Shown here: one piece after another, positions 52,205 through 60,824 of the stretch
Layout: each line of letters begins with the position of its first letter
Numbering within the stretch: the first letter of the stretch is position 1
NCBI GenBank assembly: GCA_947486475.1
Contig: CANKTR010000002.1
Span: 7,602 to 71,601 of the forward strand
Length of the DNA stretch: 64,000 nucleotides
Origin: Microbacteriaceae bacterium
GTDB taxonomy: Bacteria > Actinomycetota > Actinomycetes > Actinomycetales > Microbacteriaceae
Direction of reading: 5' to 3'
Position numbers and translations under genes: made by a program
The notes under the pieces: generated by a model
The model's database searches: none
The model's input: only the letters and a program-made list of their open reading frames with translations
Told to the model about the DNA's origin: nothing

Positions 52205-54151
52205 ATGTCCACCACCACGATTGACAGCCTGCTGAACGAGAATCGCCGTTTCCCACCCACGTCCGAGTTTGCGGCGAGTGCCATTGCTCAACCGAGCCTG
52301 TACGACGCTGCCGCCGCGAATCGGCTCGAATTCTGGGCCGATCAAGCGCGTTCCCTGCACTGGCACACGCCGTTCACCGAAACCCTTGACTGGTCTGGTG
52401 CGCCTGTTGCCAAGTGGTTTGCGGACGGTCAAATCAACGTCGCCTACAACTGTCTCGATCGTCACGTGGACGCGGGGCTCGGTGACCGCGTCGCGATTCA
52501 GTTCGAGGGCGAGCCGGGCGACTCGCGCGCCATCACCTACCGAGAACTCACGGACGAGGTTCGAAAAGCGGCGAACCTGCTCGCCAGTCTGGGCGTCGGT
52601 CAGGGCGATCGCGTCGCGATTTACATGCCCATGATTCCCGAGGCAATCGTGGCGATGCTCGCGTGTGCCCGCGTCGGCGCAATTCATTCCGTGGTGTTCG
52701 GGGGATTTGCCGCGGAAAGCCTCCGCGCTCGAATTGAGGATGCCGAAGCCAAACTCGTCATCACCGCCGATGGCGGTTACCGCAAGGGCACTGTGTTCAA
52801 CCTCAAGAACGCGGTGGACGAAGCCGTTGCCCAAACTCCGACCGTCGAGAAGGTTCTCGTGGTCAAGCGCGGCGGGAACGACATCGACTGGGTGGACGGG
52901 CGTGATGTGTGGTGGCACGACGAAATGGCGCTGATGTCCGATGACCACATCGCGCACGCTTTCCCCGCCGAGAACCCGCTCTTCATTTTGTACACCTCGG
53001 GAACGACGGGAAAGCCGAAAGGAATCCTGCACACGAGCGGTGGCTATCTGACCCAAGCGGCGTTCACTCACCGGAACGTGTTCGACCTCCACGCCGACAC
53101 GGATGTCTACTGGTGCACCGCCGACATCGGGTGGGTCACCGGCCATTCCTATGTGGTGTACGGACCTCTCGCCAACGGCGCGACCCAGGTGATTTATGAG
53201 GGAACCCCCGACTTCCCCGCCCCCGGACGCTGGTGGGACATCATCGAAAAGCACCGCGTGTCGATTTTGTACACGGCCCCGACGGCGATTCGGTCCTTCA
53301 TGAAGGCGGGTCGCGAAATCCCCGACGCCCGCGACCTGTCATCACTAAGGGTCTTGGGTTCCGTCGGCGAACCCATCAACCCCGAAGCATGGATGTGGTA
53401 CCGCGAGGTGATCGGCGGAAACAACTGTCCCATCGTCGACACCTGGTGGCAGACCGAGACGGGGGCCATCATGATTTCCCCTCTGCCGGGAATCACGGCG
53501 ACAAAACCCGGCAGTGCGCAGGTTCCCATTCCGGGGATTTCGGTCGACGTGCTCGATGACAACGGGGTTACGGTCGGCTCGGACGCCGGTGGGCTTCTCG
53601 TCGTCACGGAACCGTGGCCGTCGATGCTGCGCGGCATCTGGAAGGACCCCGAGCGCTTCGCCGAAACCTACTGGTCGACGTTCGCGGGAAAGTACTTCGC
53701 GGGCGACGGCGCTCACCGCGACGCCGACAACGACGTGTGGCTTCTCGGACGAATCGATGACGTCATGAAAGTGTCCGGGCACCGCCTGTCGACCATGGAA
53801 ATTGAGTCCGCACTGGTGTCGCACCACGCGGTCGCCGAATCGGCCGTCGTCGGTGCCGCGGACAACATCACCGGGGAGGCTGTCGTCGCATTCGTCGTTC
53901 TCACGCGTCAGGCACAATCGACCCTGAATCCTGCGGATGAAATCAACGCCCTCAAGGCGCATGTCGTGAAAGAAATCGGAGCAATTGCGAGGCCGCGGGA
54001 CATCTACCTGGTCGACGACCTTCCCAAGACTCGATCGGGGAAAATCATGCGCCGCCTCTTGCGCGACATCGCCGAGGGTCGCGAAATTGGGGACACCACC
54101 ACACTGTTGGACACCTCGGTGATCCGCGTCATCGACAATCAGGTGAACTGA
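52205..54151 (+). CDS. acsA: Acetyl-CoA synthetase
   Basis: A 648-residue AMP-forming ligase converting acetate, ATP and CoA to acetyl-CoA. Seen: ANG motif ILYTSGTTGKPKGILHTSGG, CTADIGWVTGHSYVVYGPLA, DTWWQTETGAIMISPLPG, the hinge LLGRIDDVMKVSGHRLSTMEIESAL, and the C-terminal DLPKTRSGKIMRRLLRDIA with the lysine that acetyltransferases modify. The second ATG (52205) is chosen for its GAGG at six bases. In actinobacteria acs genes often sit near the Tad locus, as here. Confidence 0.95.
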   Translation: MSTTTIDSLLNENRRFPPTSEFAASAIAQPSLYDAAAANRLEFWADQARSLHWHTPFTETLDWSGAPVAKWFADGQINVAYNCLDRHVDAGLGDRVAIQFEGEPGDSRAITYRELTDEVRKAANLLASLGVGQGDRVAIYMPMIPEAIVAMLACARVGAIHSVVFGGFAAESLRARIEDAEAKLVITADGGYRKGTVFNLKNAVDEAVAQTPTVEKVLVVKRGGNDIDWVDGRDVWWHDEMALMSDDHIAHAFPAENPLFILYTSGTTGKPKGILHTSGGYLTQAAFTHRNVFDLHADTDVYWCTADIGWVTGHSYVVYGPLANGATQVIYEGTPDFPAPGRWWDIIEKHRVSILYTAPTAIRSFMKAGREIPDARDLSSLRVLGSVGEPINPEAWMWYREVIGGNNCPIVDTWWQTETGAIMISPLPGITATKPGSAQVPIPGISVDVLDDNGVTVGSDAGGLLVVTEPWPSMLRGIWKDPERFAETYWSTFAGKYFAGDGAHRDADNDVWLLGRIDDVMKVSGHRLSTMEIESALVSHHAVAESAVVGAADNITGEAVVAFVVLTRQAQSTLNPADEINALKAHVVKEIGAIARPRDIYLVDDLPKTRSGKIMRRLLRDIAEGREIGDTTTLLDTSVIRVIDNQVN

Positions 54152-54177
54152 CACTCACGGTCGTTCGGAAATAGCCG

Positions 54178-54945
54178 TCATCCGGACGGGCGGAAAAACC
54201 CCTCTGCCATACTCGCGACCGCGGGAATGACCGTGAGGGTGATGAACGCGGGGAACAGACACAAACCCAACGGAATCAAGAGTTTCCCGGGTAGTTCCTC
54301 GATGTGTCCACGGACGTCAAAACGGGCAGTGCGACGAAGTTCGGCGGCGCGATGTCGCAGCAGGTTCGCGACGGGAATCCCCGTGTTTCGCCCGATCTCT
54401 CGAATGTTGCACACGTCGTCCCATTCGTGGACGACCCCCCAACGCCGCGCACAGCTCGCGGCGAGTTCGGCCGCATCCGGGGTGAGTCCGGTCACGCTCA
54501 ACACCTCCGCCACGCAATCAACGAGAATCCCGGTTTCGAGAGCGGGTGTGGCGACCCGGCCGCGGAGCGCCGCCATCCACCGCCACCCGGCGAGTGTCGC
54601 ACCCACACCCATGACCAAACACACCCACCCTGCTGGCGTGGTGAGCAGAAACCCAATTGCGTCGACTCCGAACAACGCCGAGGCCAGCGCGGTGGCGATC
54701 GGCAATGCCGACAACACGACAGCCGAATGGCGGGCCGCGGTCGCGGCAATGGTCACTTCACGCCGAAGCCCCTCGTTCTCGTCCAGTGCGTCCGCGACGA
54801 GCAACAACAATCGCGATTGCGGTGCTCCCGTTTCACGGGCAACGTTGACAATGTCCACCACCATGGCGTGCTGCGGAGTATCCCTCGATGGTGAGATACC
54901 CGACTGCAATCCGACGGCCAGTTGGCGGAGTTCACGCGCATTCAC
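54178..54945 (-). CDS. Compact TadB/TadC-like pilus platform protein
   Basis: A 255-residue type II secretion F-type protein. Its first half, with NVARETGAPQSRLLLLVADALDEN and two membrane helices, looks like the end of TadB. Its second half, with ETGILVDCVAEVLSVTGLTPDAAELAASC and ELPGKLLIPLGLCLFPAFITLTVIPAV, looks like TadC. One short gene thus seems to do the work of two. It overlaps the TadA start by four bases. The pilins that normally follow are 19.3 kb away at 34.1-34.9 kb. Confidence 0.75.
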   Translation of the reverse strand: MNARELRQLAVGLQSGISPSRDTPQHAMVVDIVNVARETGAPQSRLLLLVADALDENEGLRREVTIAATAARHSAVVLSALPIATALASALFGVDAIGFLLTTPAGWVCLVMGVGATLAGWRWMAALRGRVATPALETGILVDCVAEVLSVTGLTPDAAELAASCARRWGVVHEWDDVCNIREIGRNTGIPVANLLRHRAAELRRTARFDVRGHIEELPGKLLIPLGLCLFPAFITLTVIPAVASMAEGFFRPSG

Positions 54946-55865
54946 GAATCGACCACGACGGCCTCCCCCGTGCGTCGAAAACGGCCGAGCCGCACTCGGT
55001 GACCGCCATCAATTCGTTCACACAACACGACGTGCGAAAATGCGACAGCGACGAGCCGCGCAACGGTGGTCGGGTCGACTCCTGCCATCATCCCCAGGGC
55101 GATCAAGCGGTCGGGGACTTCGTTGAGGGACTTGGCGTGAATGGTCGACAGCCCCCGATGGCCGGAGGTGAGCGCCAGCAAAAGGTCGATGATTTCCGCG
55201 CCGCGAACTTCGCCCACGACAATTCGATCGGGGCTCATCCGCAGAGCCTCTCGGACCAGTTCGCTCATCGTCACCCTGCCCGCACCCTCGGCATTCGGTG
55301 GCCGTGTGGTCATGGACACGGCGTGCGGATGACGAACAGACAACTCGGGGATGTCTTCGATCACCACCACTCGTTCGTTCAGAGGGACCCGCGCGAGCAA
55401 CAACTCGGTGACGGTGGTTTTGCCGCTTCCCGTCGCACCCGCGACGAGGACGGAACGACCGCCGAGCGAATCCCACAGGTCCTCGTCTTCGACGACAAAG
55501 TCAGATTCACGCAGCGGCACTGCCCGCGGAAATCGCAACGAGATCAGCGCCGATCCGCGGGAAATCGGCGGCAACACAACGTGAGCTCGGATATCGCCCG
55601 CGAGCGCCGAGTCCCCGGTGGGTTTGGCGTCGTCGACTCGCCCACCCGTTAATTCAACGAGGCCAACCCCGATTCGCCGTGCCTCGCGCGGTTCGAGACG
55701 AATTCCCGAGTCATCGAAACCCCCCGTTCGACGCACCCACACCACTCCGTTGCCATCCACGCACAGATCCCGCACGTCGGAGTCGACAACCCCACCGAGA
55801 GCACCGAGTGCGGCGTGAAGAGTTGGGCTCACACTCGCATCGTGACGCCTCACACCCCACTGCAC
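54942..55865 (-). CDS. TadA-type pilus assembly ATPase
   Basis: A 307-residue secretion ATPase. Seen: VLVAGATGSGKTTVTELLLAR Walker A, VVIEDIPEL Walker B, MTTRPPNAEGAGRVTMSELVREALRMSPDRIVVGEVRGAE Asp/His boxes, and TSGHRGLSTIHAKSLNEVPDRL. The short N-terminal domain is usual in actinobacterial TadA. It powers assembly or secretion of Flp-type pilins. No ssd/TadZ-like gene is upstream; RidA follows instead. Confidence 0.9.
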   Translation of the reverse strand: MQWGVRRHDASVSPTLHAALGALGGVVDSDVRDLCVDGNGVVWVRRTGGFDDSGIRLEPREARRIGVGLVELTGGRVDDAKPTGDSALAGDIRAHVVLPPISRGSALISLRFPRAVPLRESDFVVEDEDLWDSLGGRSVLVAGATGSGKTTVTELLLARVPLNERVVVIEDIPELSVRHPHAVSMTTRPPNAEGAGRVTMSELVREALRMSPDRIVVGEVRGAEIIDLLLALTSGHRGLSTIHAKSLNEVPDRLIALGMMAGVDPTTVARLVAVAFSHVVLCERIDGGHRVRLGRFRRTGEAVVVDS

Positions 55866-55934
55866 CGCGATATCAGTCAGGCCGGTGCATAACCCCCTGT
55901 CGTCACCGGTTGGGGAGAAACGCGTGTCGAGGTT

Positions 55935-56393
55935 TTAGGCGAACTCGACCACAAGTTCGAGTTCGACCGGTGCGTCGAGCGGCAATACCGCAACACCGAC
56001 GGCGCTCCTCGCGTGTCGCCCCGCTTCGCCAAAAATCTCGACGAGCACGTCGCTCGCGCCATTCGCAACACCGGGTTGACCCGTGAAGTCGGGCTCGGAA
56101 GCAACGAAAACAACGAGTTTCACGACGCGCGTGATGCGATCGACCGACCCGATGGCGGTTTCGATGGCGGCAAGTGCATTCAACACCGCGGTGCGGGCGT
56201 AGTCGTGCGCCGCGTCAGCCGACACGGTCGCGCCGACCTTGCCTGTCGCGGGTAGCACTCCGCTGATGAAGGGCAATTGGCCAGCGGTGAACACGAGGTT
56301 GCCTGTCACCATCGCCGGCAGGTACGACGCGACGGGCTTCGCCACCTCCGGGATGACGAGGCCTAACTCGGCAAGTCGATCTGTCGCGCTCAT
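55935..56393 (-). CDS. RidA family protein
   Basis: A 152-residue trimeric RidA-like protein. Seen: YLPAMVTGNLVFTAGQLPF, TAVLNALAAIETAIGSVDRI, VVKLVVFVASEPDF and the C-terminal RSAVGVAVLPLDAPVELELVVEF. The catalytic Arg of RidA proper corresponds to R in HARSAVGVAVLPLD. Many relatives remove reactive enamines made by PLP enzymes; several such enzymes are in this window, but a link is only inference. Ten bases after the DUF4177 stop, so co-transcribed. Confidence 0.88.
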   Translation of the reverse strand: MSATDRLAELGLVIPEVAKPVASYLPAMVTGNLVFTAGQLPFISGVLPATGKVGATVSADAAHDYARTAVLNALAAIETAIGSVDRITRVVKLVVFVASEPDFTGQPGVANGASDVLVEIFGEAGRHARSAVGVAVLPLDAPVELELVVEFA

Positions 56394-56403
56394 GACCCAG
56401 AGC

Positions 56404-56559
56404 CTAAGCGGTCACGGGACGTTTGAAGTAGGCCACGAGCCCACCTTCCGACCCCGACAGAATCGTGACGAGTTCCCAGCCCTCGTCCCCCCACGTGTTG
56501 AGGATCTGGGTCGGGTTGTGAATCAAAAGCGGTGTGGTCGCATATTCCCACTGGATCAC
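56404..56559 (-). CDS. DUF4177 small protein
   Basis: A 51-residue protein: VIQWEYATTPLLIHNPTQIL followed by NTWGDEGWELVTILSG and LVAYFKRPV. This is the standard DUF4177 pattern found in actinobacteria next to ridA and PBP genes. GTG start with GGAG five bases upstream; the longer frame beyond it overlaps the PBP gene and is not used. Function unknown. Confidence 0.8.
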   Translation of the reverse strand: MIQWEYATTPLLIHNPTQILNTWGDEGWELVTILSGSEGGLVAYFKRPVTA

Positions 56560-56608
56560 GGCGGCTCCGTTTCGGAAATTCTCAGGTTGACTGGGTAATC
56601 TTGATTCT

Positions 56609-59155
56609 ATGTCCAACCCGCTCTCGCGATTCACAACTGTTCTTGGCTCCTGGGTCGGACTCGGAATTGTCGGTCTAATCTCCGGCCTGCTCGTCACCGT
56701 GATGCTGACCCCACTCATCGCGGTTAGTGGAATCGCCATCAAAAACACGCTGTCGGTTTTCGACGCGCTACCGGACTTCATCGAGATCGGTCGGCAAGCG
56801 CAAAAGAACGAAATCTATGTGCAAAAGACGAGCGACAAAGACGACGGGTACATCAAAATCGCGGATGTGTATTGGCAGGATCGCGAAGAAATCCCGATCA
56901 GCCAGATGTCCCAGTTTCTGAAGGACGCGGCCGTTGACGGCGAAGACCGCCGCTTCTTCGAACACCAGGGGGTGGACCTCCCGGGAATCATTCGCGCCGG
57001 TCTGGGAAACTTCCTCGCCGGAGGGATCACCTCGGGTGCATCGACACTCACGATGCAGGTAATCAAAAACATTTACGTCCAGCGCGCCGAAGCGTTACCC
57101 ACCGAGGAAGAGCGCTTGGCCGCCTACGCCGAAGCAACCGCGACGAGCATCGAGCGGAAGCTCAAAGAAATCAAGTTGGCGATCGGCCTCGAAAAGCGAT
57201 TTAGCAAAGATGAGATCCTCGAGTCCTATCTGAACATTTCGGCATTCGGCGGAAACACCTACGGAGTCGAGGCAGCAGCGAAACGATATTTCGGCGTGAG
57301 TGCGGCGGACGTGACCCTGTCCCAGGCCGCGTCGCTCCTGGCGATTGTGCAATACCCGGTTGAACGCAACCTGGCAAAGCCCGCGAACTACACCGCAAAC
57401 CAGGTGCGTCGCGACTTCATCCTTCAACAGATGCTCTCCGCCCAAAACATCACTCAGGCTCAGTACGACGAGGCGGTGGCGATCCCCGTCGACGAAAATT
57501 TTGTCAACCTTCAAACCCCGTCGAGTGGTTGCATCGCGGGCGACAAGTACACCAAATTCTTCTGCGATTACGTCGTGAAGAACATCGCGAACTTCGAAGC
57601 GCTTGGGACCACAAAGGACGAACGCATCACCAACTGGTACATCGGCGGGTACAAGTTGTACACGACACTCGACTACGCGCTTCAAAAGGTTGCCCAAAAA
57701 CAAGCGTGGCGCGTCCCGAAGTCCTCCCCGATTGCGAAGATTGGTGCGGTCACCAATTCGGTTGAAGTCGGCACAGGACGCGTGCTCACGATGGCACAGA
57801 ACAAACTGTTCAACGACACTCTCGAAGGCGGCGGCAAAGATGCCACCGCCGTGAACCTCTCGACCGACCGGGACTATGGCGGATCGAGCGGATTCCAAAC
57901 CGGATCGACCTACAAAATCTTCGCACTCATCGCCTGGCTCAAGTCGGGTCGTGGGCTCGGTGAACTCGTGAACGCCAGCGAGTTCAAGAAGAATCAGGCC
58001 AAGTTCCTTGACACGTGTGAAGACGGCGGCGGACCGTGGGGCGGCACCTGGGAGTTCAAAAACGACTCGACCGCGCCCAAAGTCGTCTCGGTGATGGACG
58101 CGACCAGGTACTCCATCAACTCCGCCTTTGCGTCGATTGCCGAGCAACTGGACCAGTGTGACATTCGCAAGACCGCTGAATCCCTAGGCGTTCACCGAGC
58201 GGATGGAACGCGCGTGCAATCCAACCCCGCGGCCGTTCTCGGAACCAACGAACTCGCACCGCTCACGATGGCCAACGCGTGGGCGGGAATCGCCAACAAC
58301 GGGAAATTCTGTGAGCTCGTCATTCTCGACCACGCCGTCGGACCGAATAACGAAGAACTTCCTGGGCAAACCACCACCTGTAGCCAAGCGTTGGACACCG
58401 ATGTGGCTCACGCGACCATCCTCGCGATGAAGGGCGTGATGAACGGTGGCACCGGTGCCGCCTCCAATCCGGGTGACGGCGTTCCGATGATCGGCAAGAC
58501 GGGAACCACCGACAACTCGACCCAGACCTGGATTGTTGTCTCAACGTCCCGCGTTGCCACGGCAACCTGGGTCGGAAATATCGTCGGAAAATATCCCATG
58601 CGCCAGTTTCCCAACGGCGCGATCTATCGTCACCAGATAACCTCTGCGCTGATGCGTGCCGCCGATCGCATGTATTCCGGCGAAACCGACTGGCCGGCTC
58701 CGCCCTCACGACTGCTGCAGGGCAACGGCATCAAAATACCCGCCGTTCAGGGCCTCAGCGTCGAAGAAGCGACGACCCTGTTGGTCGGGTTGGGGCTCGA
58801 GGTCGTTGTTGGTCGTACCGAACCCTCCGCAACGGTCCCGATCGGGTTCGTCACGAGAACGTCACCGGGCTCGGGACAAATTATGGCGGACGGAATGACC
58901 GTCAAGATTTACACCTCGTCCGGTCCGGCGGGACTCACGATGCCTGATTTCGTGACCGTGCTCACACCGGAAGCAACCGCTGTTGCGACGCTCACGGCGT
59001 TCGGGGTTCCGACGGTGACCGTGACGTGTTCGTCAACGAGCGACGCGCTTGACCCTCGAATTGGACACGTCATCGGACAGTATCCGGTCGCGGGCACAGT
59101 TCAGGAACTGACGGCGTACGTGCGCATCACGATTCTCAGGACGAGTTGTCCGTAG
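56609..59155 (+). CDS. Class A penicillin-binding protein with PASTA domains (PonA type)
   Basis: An 848-residue bifunctional peptidoglycan synthase. Seen: N-terminal membrane anchor (about 12-45), GT51 transglycosylase with EDRRFFEHQGVDLPGIIRA and GASTLTMQVIKN, transpeptidase with S432-T-Y-K435, S502-I-N504 and K630-T-G632, then two PASTA repeats (about 705-845; PAVQGLSVEEATTLLVGLGL). PASTA domains bind muropeptides. Divergent from DUF4177 over 49 bases. The metallophosphoesterase gene overlaps its end. Confidence 0.94.
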   Translation: MSNPLSRFTTVLGSWVGLGIVGLISGLLVTVMLTPLIAVSGIAIKNTLSVFDALPDFIEIGRQAQKNEIYVQKTSDKDDGYIKIADVYWQDREEIPISQMSQFLKDAAVDGEDRRFFEHQGVDLPGIIRAGLGNFLAGGITSGASTLTMQVIKNIYVQRAEALPTEEERLAAYAEATATSIERKLKEIKLAIGLEKRFSKDEILESYLNISAFGGNTYGVEAAAKRYFGVSAADVTLSQAASLLAIVQYPVERNLAKPANYTANQVRRDFILQQMLSAQNITQAQYDEAVAIPVDENFVNLQTPSSGCIAGDKYTKFFCDYVVKNIANFEALGTTKDERITNWYIGGYKLYTTLDYALQKVAQKQAWRVPKSSPIAKIGAVTNSVEVGTGRVLTMAQNKLFNDTLEGGGKDATAVNLSTDRDYGGSSGFQTGSTYKIFALIAWLKSGRGLGELVNASEFKKNQAKFLDTCEDGGGPWGGTWEFKNDSTAPKVVSVMDATRYSINSAFASIAEQLDQCDIRKTAESLGVHRADGTRVQSNPAAVLGTNELAPLTMANAWAGIANNGKFCELVILDHAVGPNNEELPGQTTTCSQALDTDVAHATILAMKGVMNGGTGAASNPGDGVPMIGKTGTTDNSTQTWIVVSTSRVATATWVGNIVGKYPMRQFPNGAIYRHQITSALMRAADRMYSGETDWPAPPSRLLQGNGIKIPAVQGLSVEEATTLLVGLGLEVVVGRTEPSATVPIGFVTRTSPGSGQIMADGMTVKIYTSSGPAGLTMPDFVTVLTPEATAVATLTAFGVPTVTVTCSSTSDALDPRIGHVIGQYPVAGTVQELTAYVRITILRTSCP

Positions 59156-60084
59156 TGAGCATTCGCGCCGTTTTAGGCGGGTTTGTTGTGGTTGGCGCGG
59201 GACTGTTCGCCTATGCGTCGTTGGTTGAGCGAAATATGTTCGGAATTCGCCATGAGTCGATTGATGTGCTCGAGCCGGAGGCATCCACGATCCGAGTGCT
59301 GCACCTTTCCGACATTCACCTCGCACCGTGGCAGCGTCGAAAGATTGACTGGATTCGCGGGCTCGCCGAGATTGAGCCCGACCTCATCGTTATTACCGGC
59401 GATTCTCTGGGACACCGTGGCGCGATACCAGAACTGGCGCGAGCCTTGTCGGTTTTTTCGGGAATACCGGGTGTGTTCGTCCACGGTTCGAATGACTATT
59501 TCGCGCCACGAATTCCCAACCCGTTCACGTATCTGATTCGTCCATCCACACCAGATCACACCGGCGAGAAACTGGACACCGGCGCACTCGATGCGGTCTA
59601 TTCGTCACTGGGCTGGCTCGACCTCAACAATGCGTCCGGGCGACTGTCCGTGAATGGTTCATCGATCCTCTTCACGGGAACAGACGACCCGCACCTCAAC
59701 CTCGATCGATTGGACGTCGTCGCCCAATCCCTCGACGACGAACTCGGTGAAGACCTCGACCCGGTCTCCGCCGTCGTGGGTGTCACGCACGCCCCATACC
59801 GCCGCGTGCTGGACTCGCTCACGGCTCTCGGGGCGGACGTGATTTTTGCCGGGCACACTCACGGTGGGCAGGTCTGTGTCCCCGGATTCGGTGCCCTCAC
59901 CACGAACAGTGACCTTCCGTTGTCGCTCGCCCGCGGTTTGGCCGTCTGGAATCGCTTTGACCGCACAGCGTTCCTGAACGTCAGTGCGGGCATCGGGACA
60001 TCGATTTTCGCCCCCGTACGTTTCGCCTGTCCCCCCGAGGCGGTTCTCGTGACCCTTCGCGCGAAGGACATCGGGTACGCTTAG
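59146..60084 (+). CDS. Membrane-anchored metallophosphoesterase (YkuE-like)
   Basis: A 312-residue calcineurin-like phosphoesterase. Seen: one N-terminal membrane helix (about 5-25), then metal motifs HLSDIHLAPW, VITGDSLGH, GSND (in VHGSNDYF), VTHAP and GHTHGGQVCVPG. Its dimetal site is complete. Similar proteins next to PonA genes are common in actinobacteria. The TTG at 59146 or a GTG at 59155, which overlaps the PBP stop, could start it. Confidence 0.9.
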   Translation: MSVVSIRAVLGGFVVVGAGLFAYASLVERNMFGIRHESIDVLEPEASTIRVLHLSDIHLAPWQRRKIDWIRGLAEIEPDLIVITGDSLGHRGAIPELARALSVFSGIPGVFVHGSNDYFAPRIPNPFTYLIRPSTPDHTGEKLDTGALDAVYSSLGWLDLNNASGRLSVNGSSILFTGTDDPHLNLDRLDVVAQSLDDELGEDLDPVSAVVGVTHAPYRRVLDSLTALGADVIFAGHTHGGQVCVPGFGALTTNSDLPLSLARGLAVWNRFDRTAFLNVSAGIGTSIFAPVRFACPPEAVLVTLRAKDIGYA

Positions 60085-60094
60085 GGGTTAGTTA

Positions 60095-60168
60095 CGGGGT
60101 GTGGCGCAGCTTGGTAGCGCGCGTCGTTCGGGACGACGAGGTCGCAGGTTCAAATCCTGTTACCCCGA
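60095..60168 (+). tRNA. tRNA-Pro (anticodon CGG)
   Basis: A 74-base cloverleaf; acceptor arms CGGGGTG / TACCCCG, anticodon stem CGTCG / CGACG around TTCGGGA (anticodon CGG, codon CCG), T-loop TTCAAAT, discriminator A. Ten bases after the phosphoesterase stop. Confidence 0.95.
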
Positions 60169-60169
60169 C

Positions 60170-60207
60170 AACGAAGAAGGTTCGCCACTCGGCGGACCTT
60201 CGTCGTT
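60170..60207. terminator. Terminator between tRNA-Pro and nicotinamidase
   Basis: A 17-bp stem beginning AACGAAGAAGGTTCGCC with one mismatch and one wobble, four-base loop, just after tRNA-Pro. T-rich TCGTTTCT lies at its 3' edge on the plus strand; the mirror end serves the convergent nicotinamidase gene. Confidence 0.8.
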
Positions 60208-60227
60208 TCTGCGGCTCGTGTCCGCCG

Positions 60228-60824
60228 CTAGGACGAAAACGTGATGGCGATTCCCGCGTCCGACATTTCGCGAATCGCCGCGATGGACGAGTCGGGTTTT
60301 ACGCCGACGCACAGGTTGCTAAGAACCGTCACCGTGTAGCCCGCCTGCAGACCGTCCAGCGCGGTAGCACGAACACAATGGTCGGTGGCGATACCGACGA
60401 TGTCGATGTGGCTCACCCGCTCCTTAGCCAGAACCGCATCGAGCGTTGCTCCGCCGGGGGTCTGCCCCTCGAATGCCGAATAGGCGGGAACCCCATCGCC
60501 TTTGTAAATCTGAACATCGATGAGTGAGGTTTCGATTGCGGGGTTGTACGCGGCACCCGTCGTTCCTTGAACGCAGTGCGGCGGCCAGGTGGACACCAAA
60601 TCAGGCTTCGCGGCGAAGTGGCCGCCGTTATCCCCCGTCGGTGAGTGCCAGTCGCGTGAGGCAATCACCAGGGCATAGTGGCCCTTTTGTCCTCGAACGT
60701 AGTCAGCGATTGCGGTCGCGGTGACATTTCCGCCTTTCACCGCGAGCGATCCGCCCTCGGTGAAATCGTTTTGCACATCGATGACCAGCAATGCGCGCTG
60801 GATTTTTTTGTTAGAAAGAGGCAA
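60228..60824 (-). CDS. pncA: Nicotinamidase
   Basis: A 198-residue isochorismatase-fold amidase making nicotinate from nicotinamide. Seen: LLVIDVQNDFTEGGSLAV with the catalytic Asp, SRDWHSPTGDNGGHF with the metal-binding Asp and His, WPPHCVQGTTGA, and the catalytic Cys in DIVGIATDHCVRATALDG. The start is uncertain: TTG at 60824 lies inside the end of the dacB gene and matches family length, but its ribosome-binding site is poor; a GTG four codons earlier is possible. Confidence 0.87.
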   Translation of the reverse strand: MPLSNKKIQRALLVIDVQNDFTEGGSLAVKGGNVTATAIADYVRGQKGHYALVIASRDWHSPTGDNGGHFAAKPDLVSTWPPHCVQGTTGAAYNPAIETSLIDVQIYKGDGVPAYSAFEGQTPGGATLDAVLAKERVSHIDIVGIATDHCVRATALDGLQAGYTVTVLSNLCVGVKPDSSIAAIREMSDAGIAITFSS

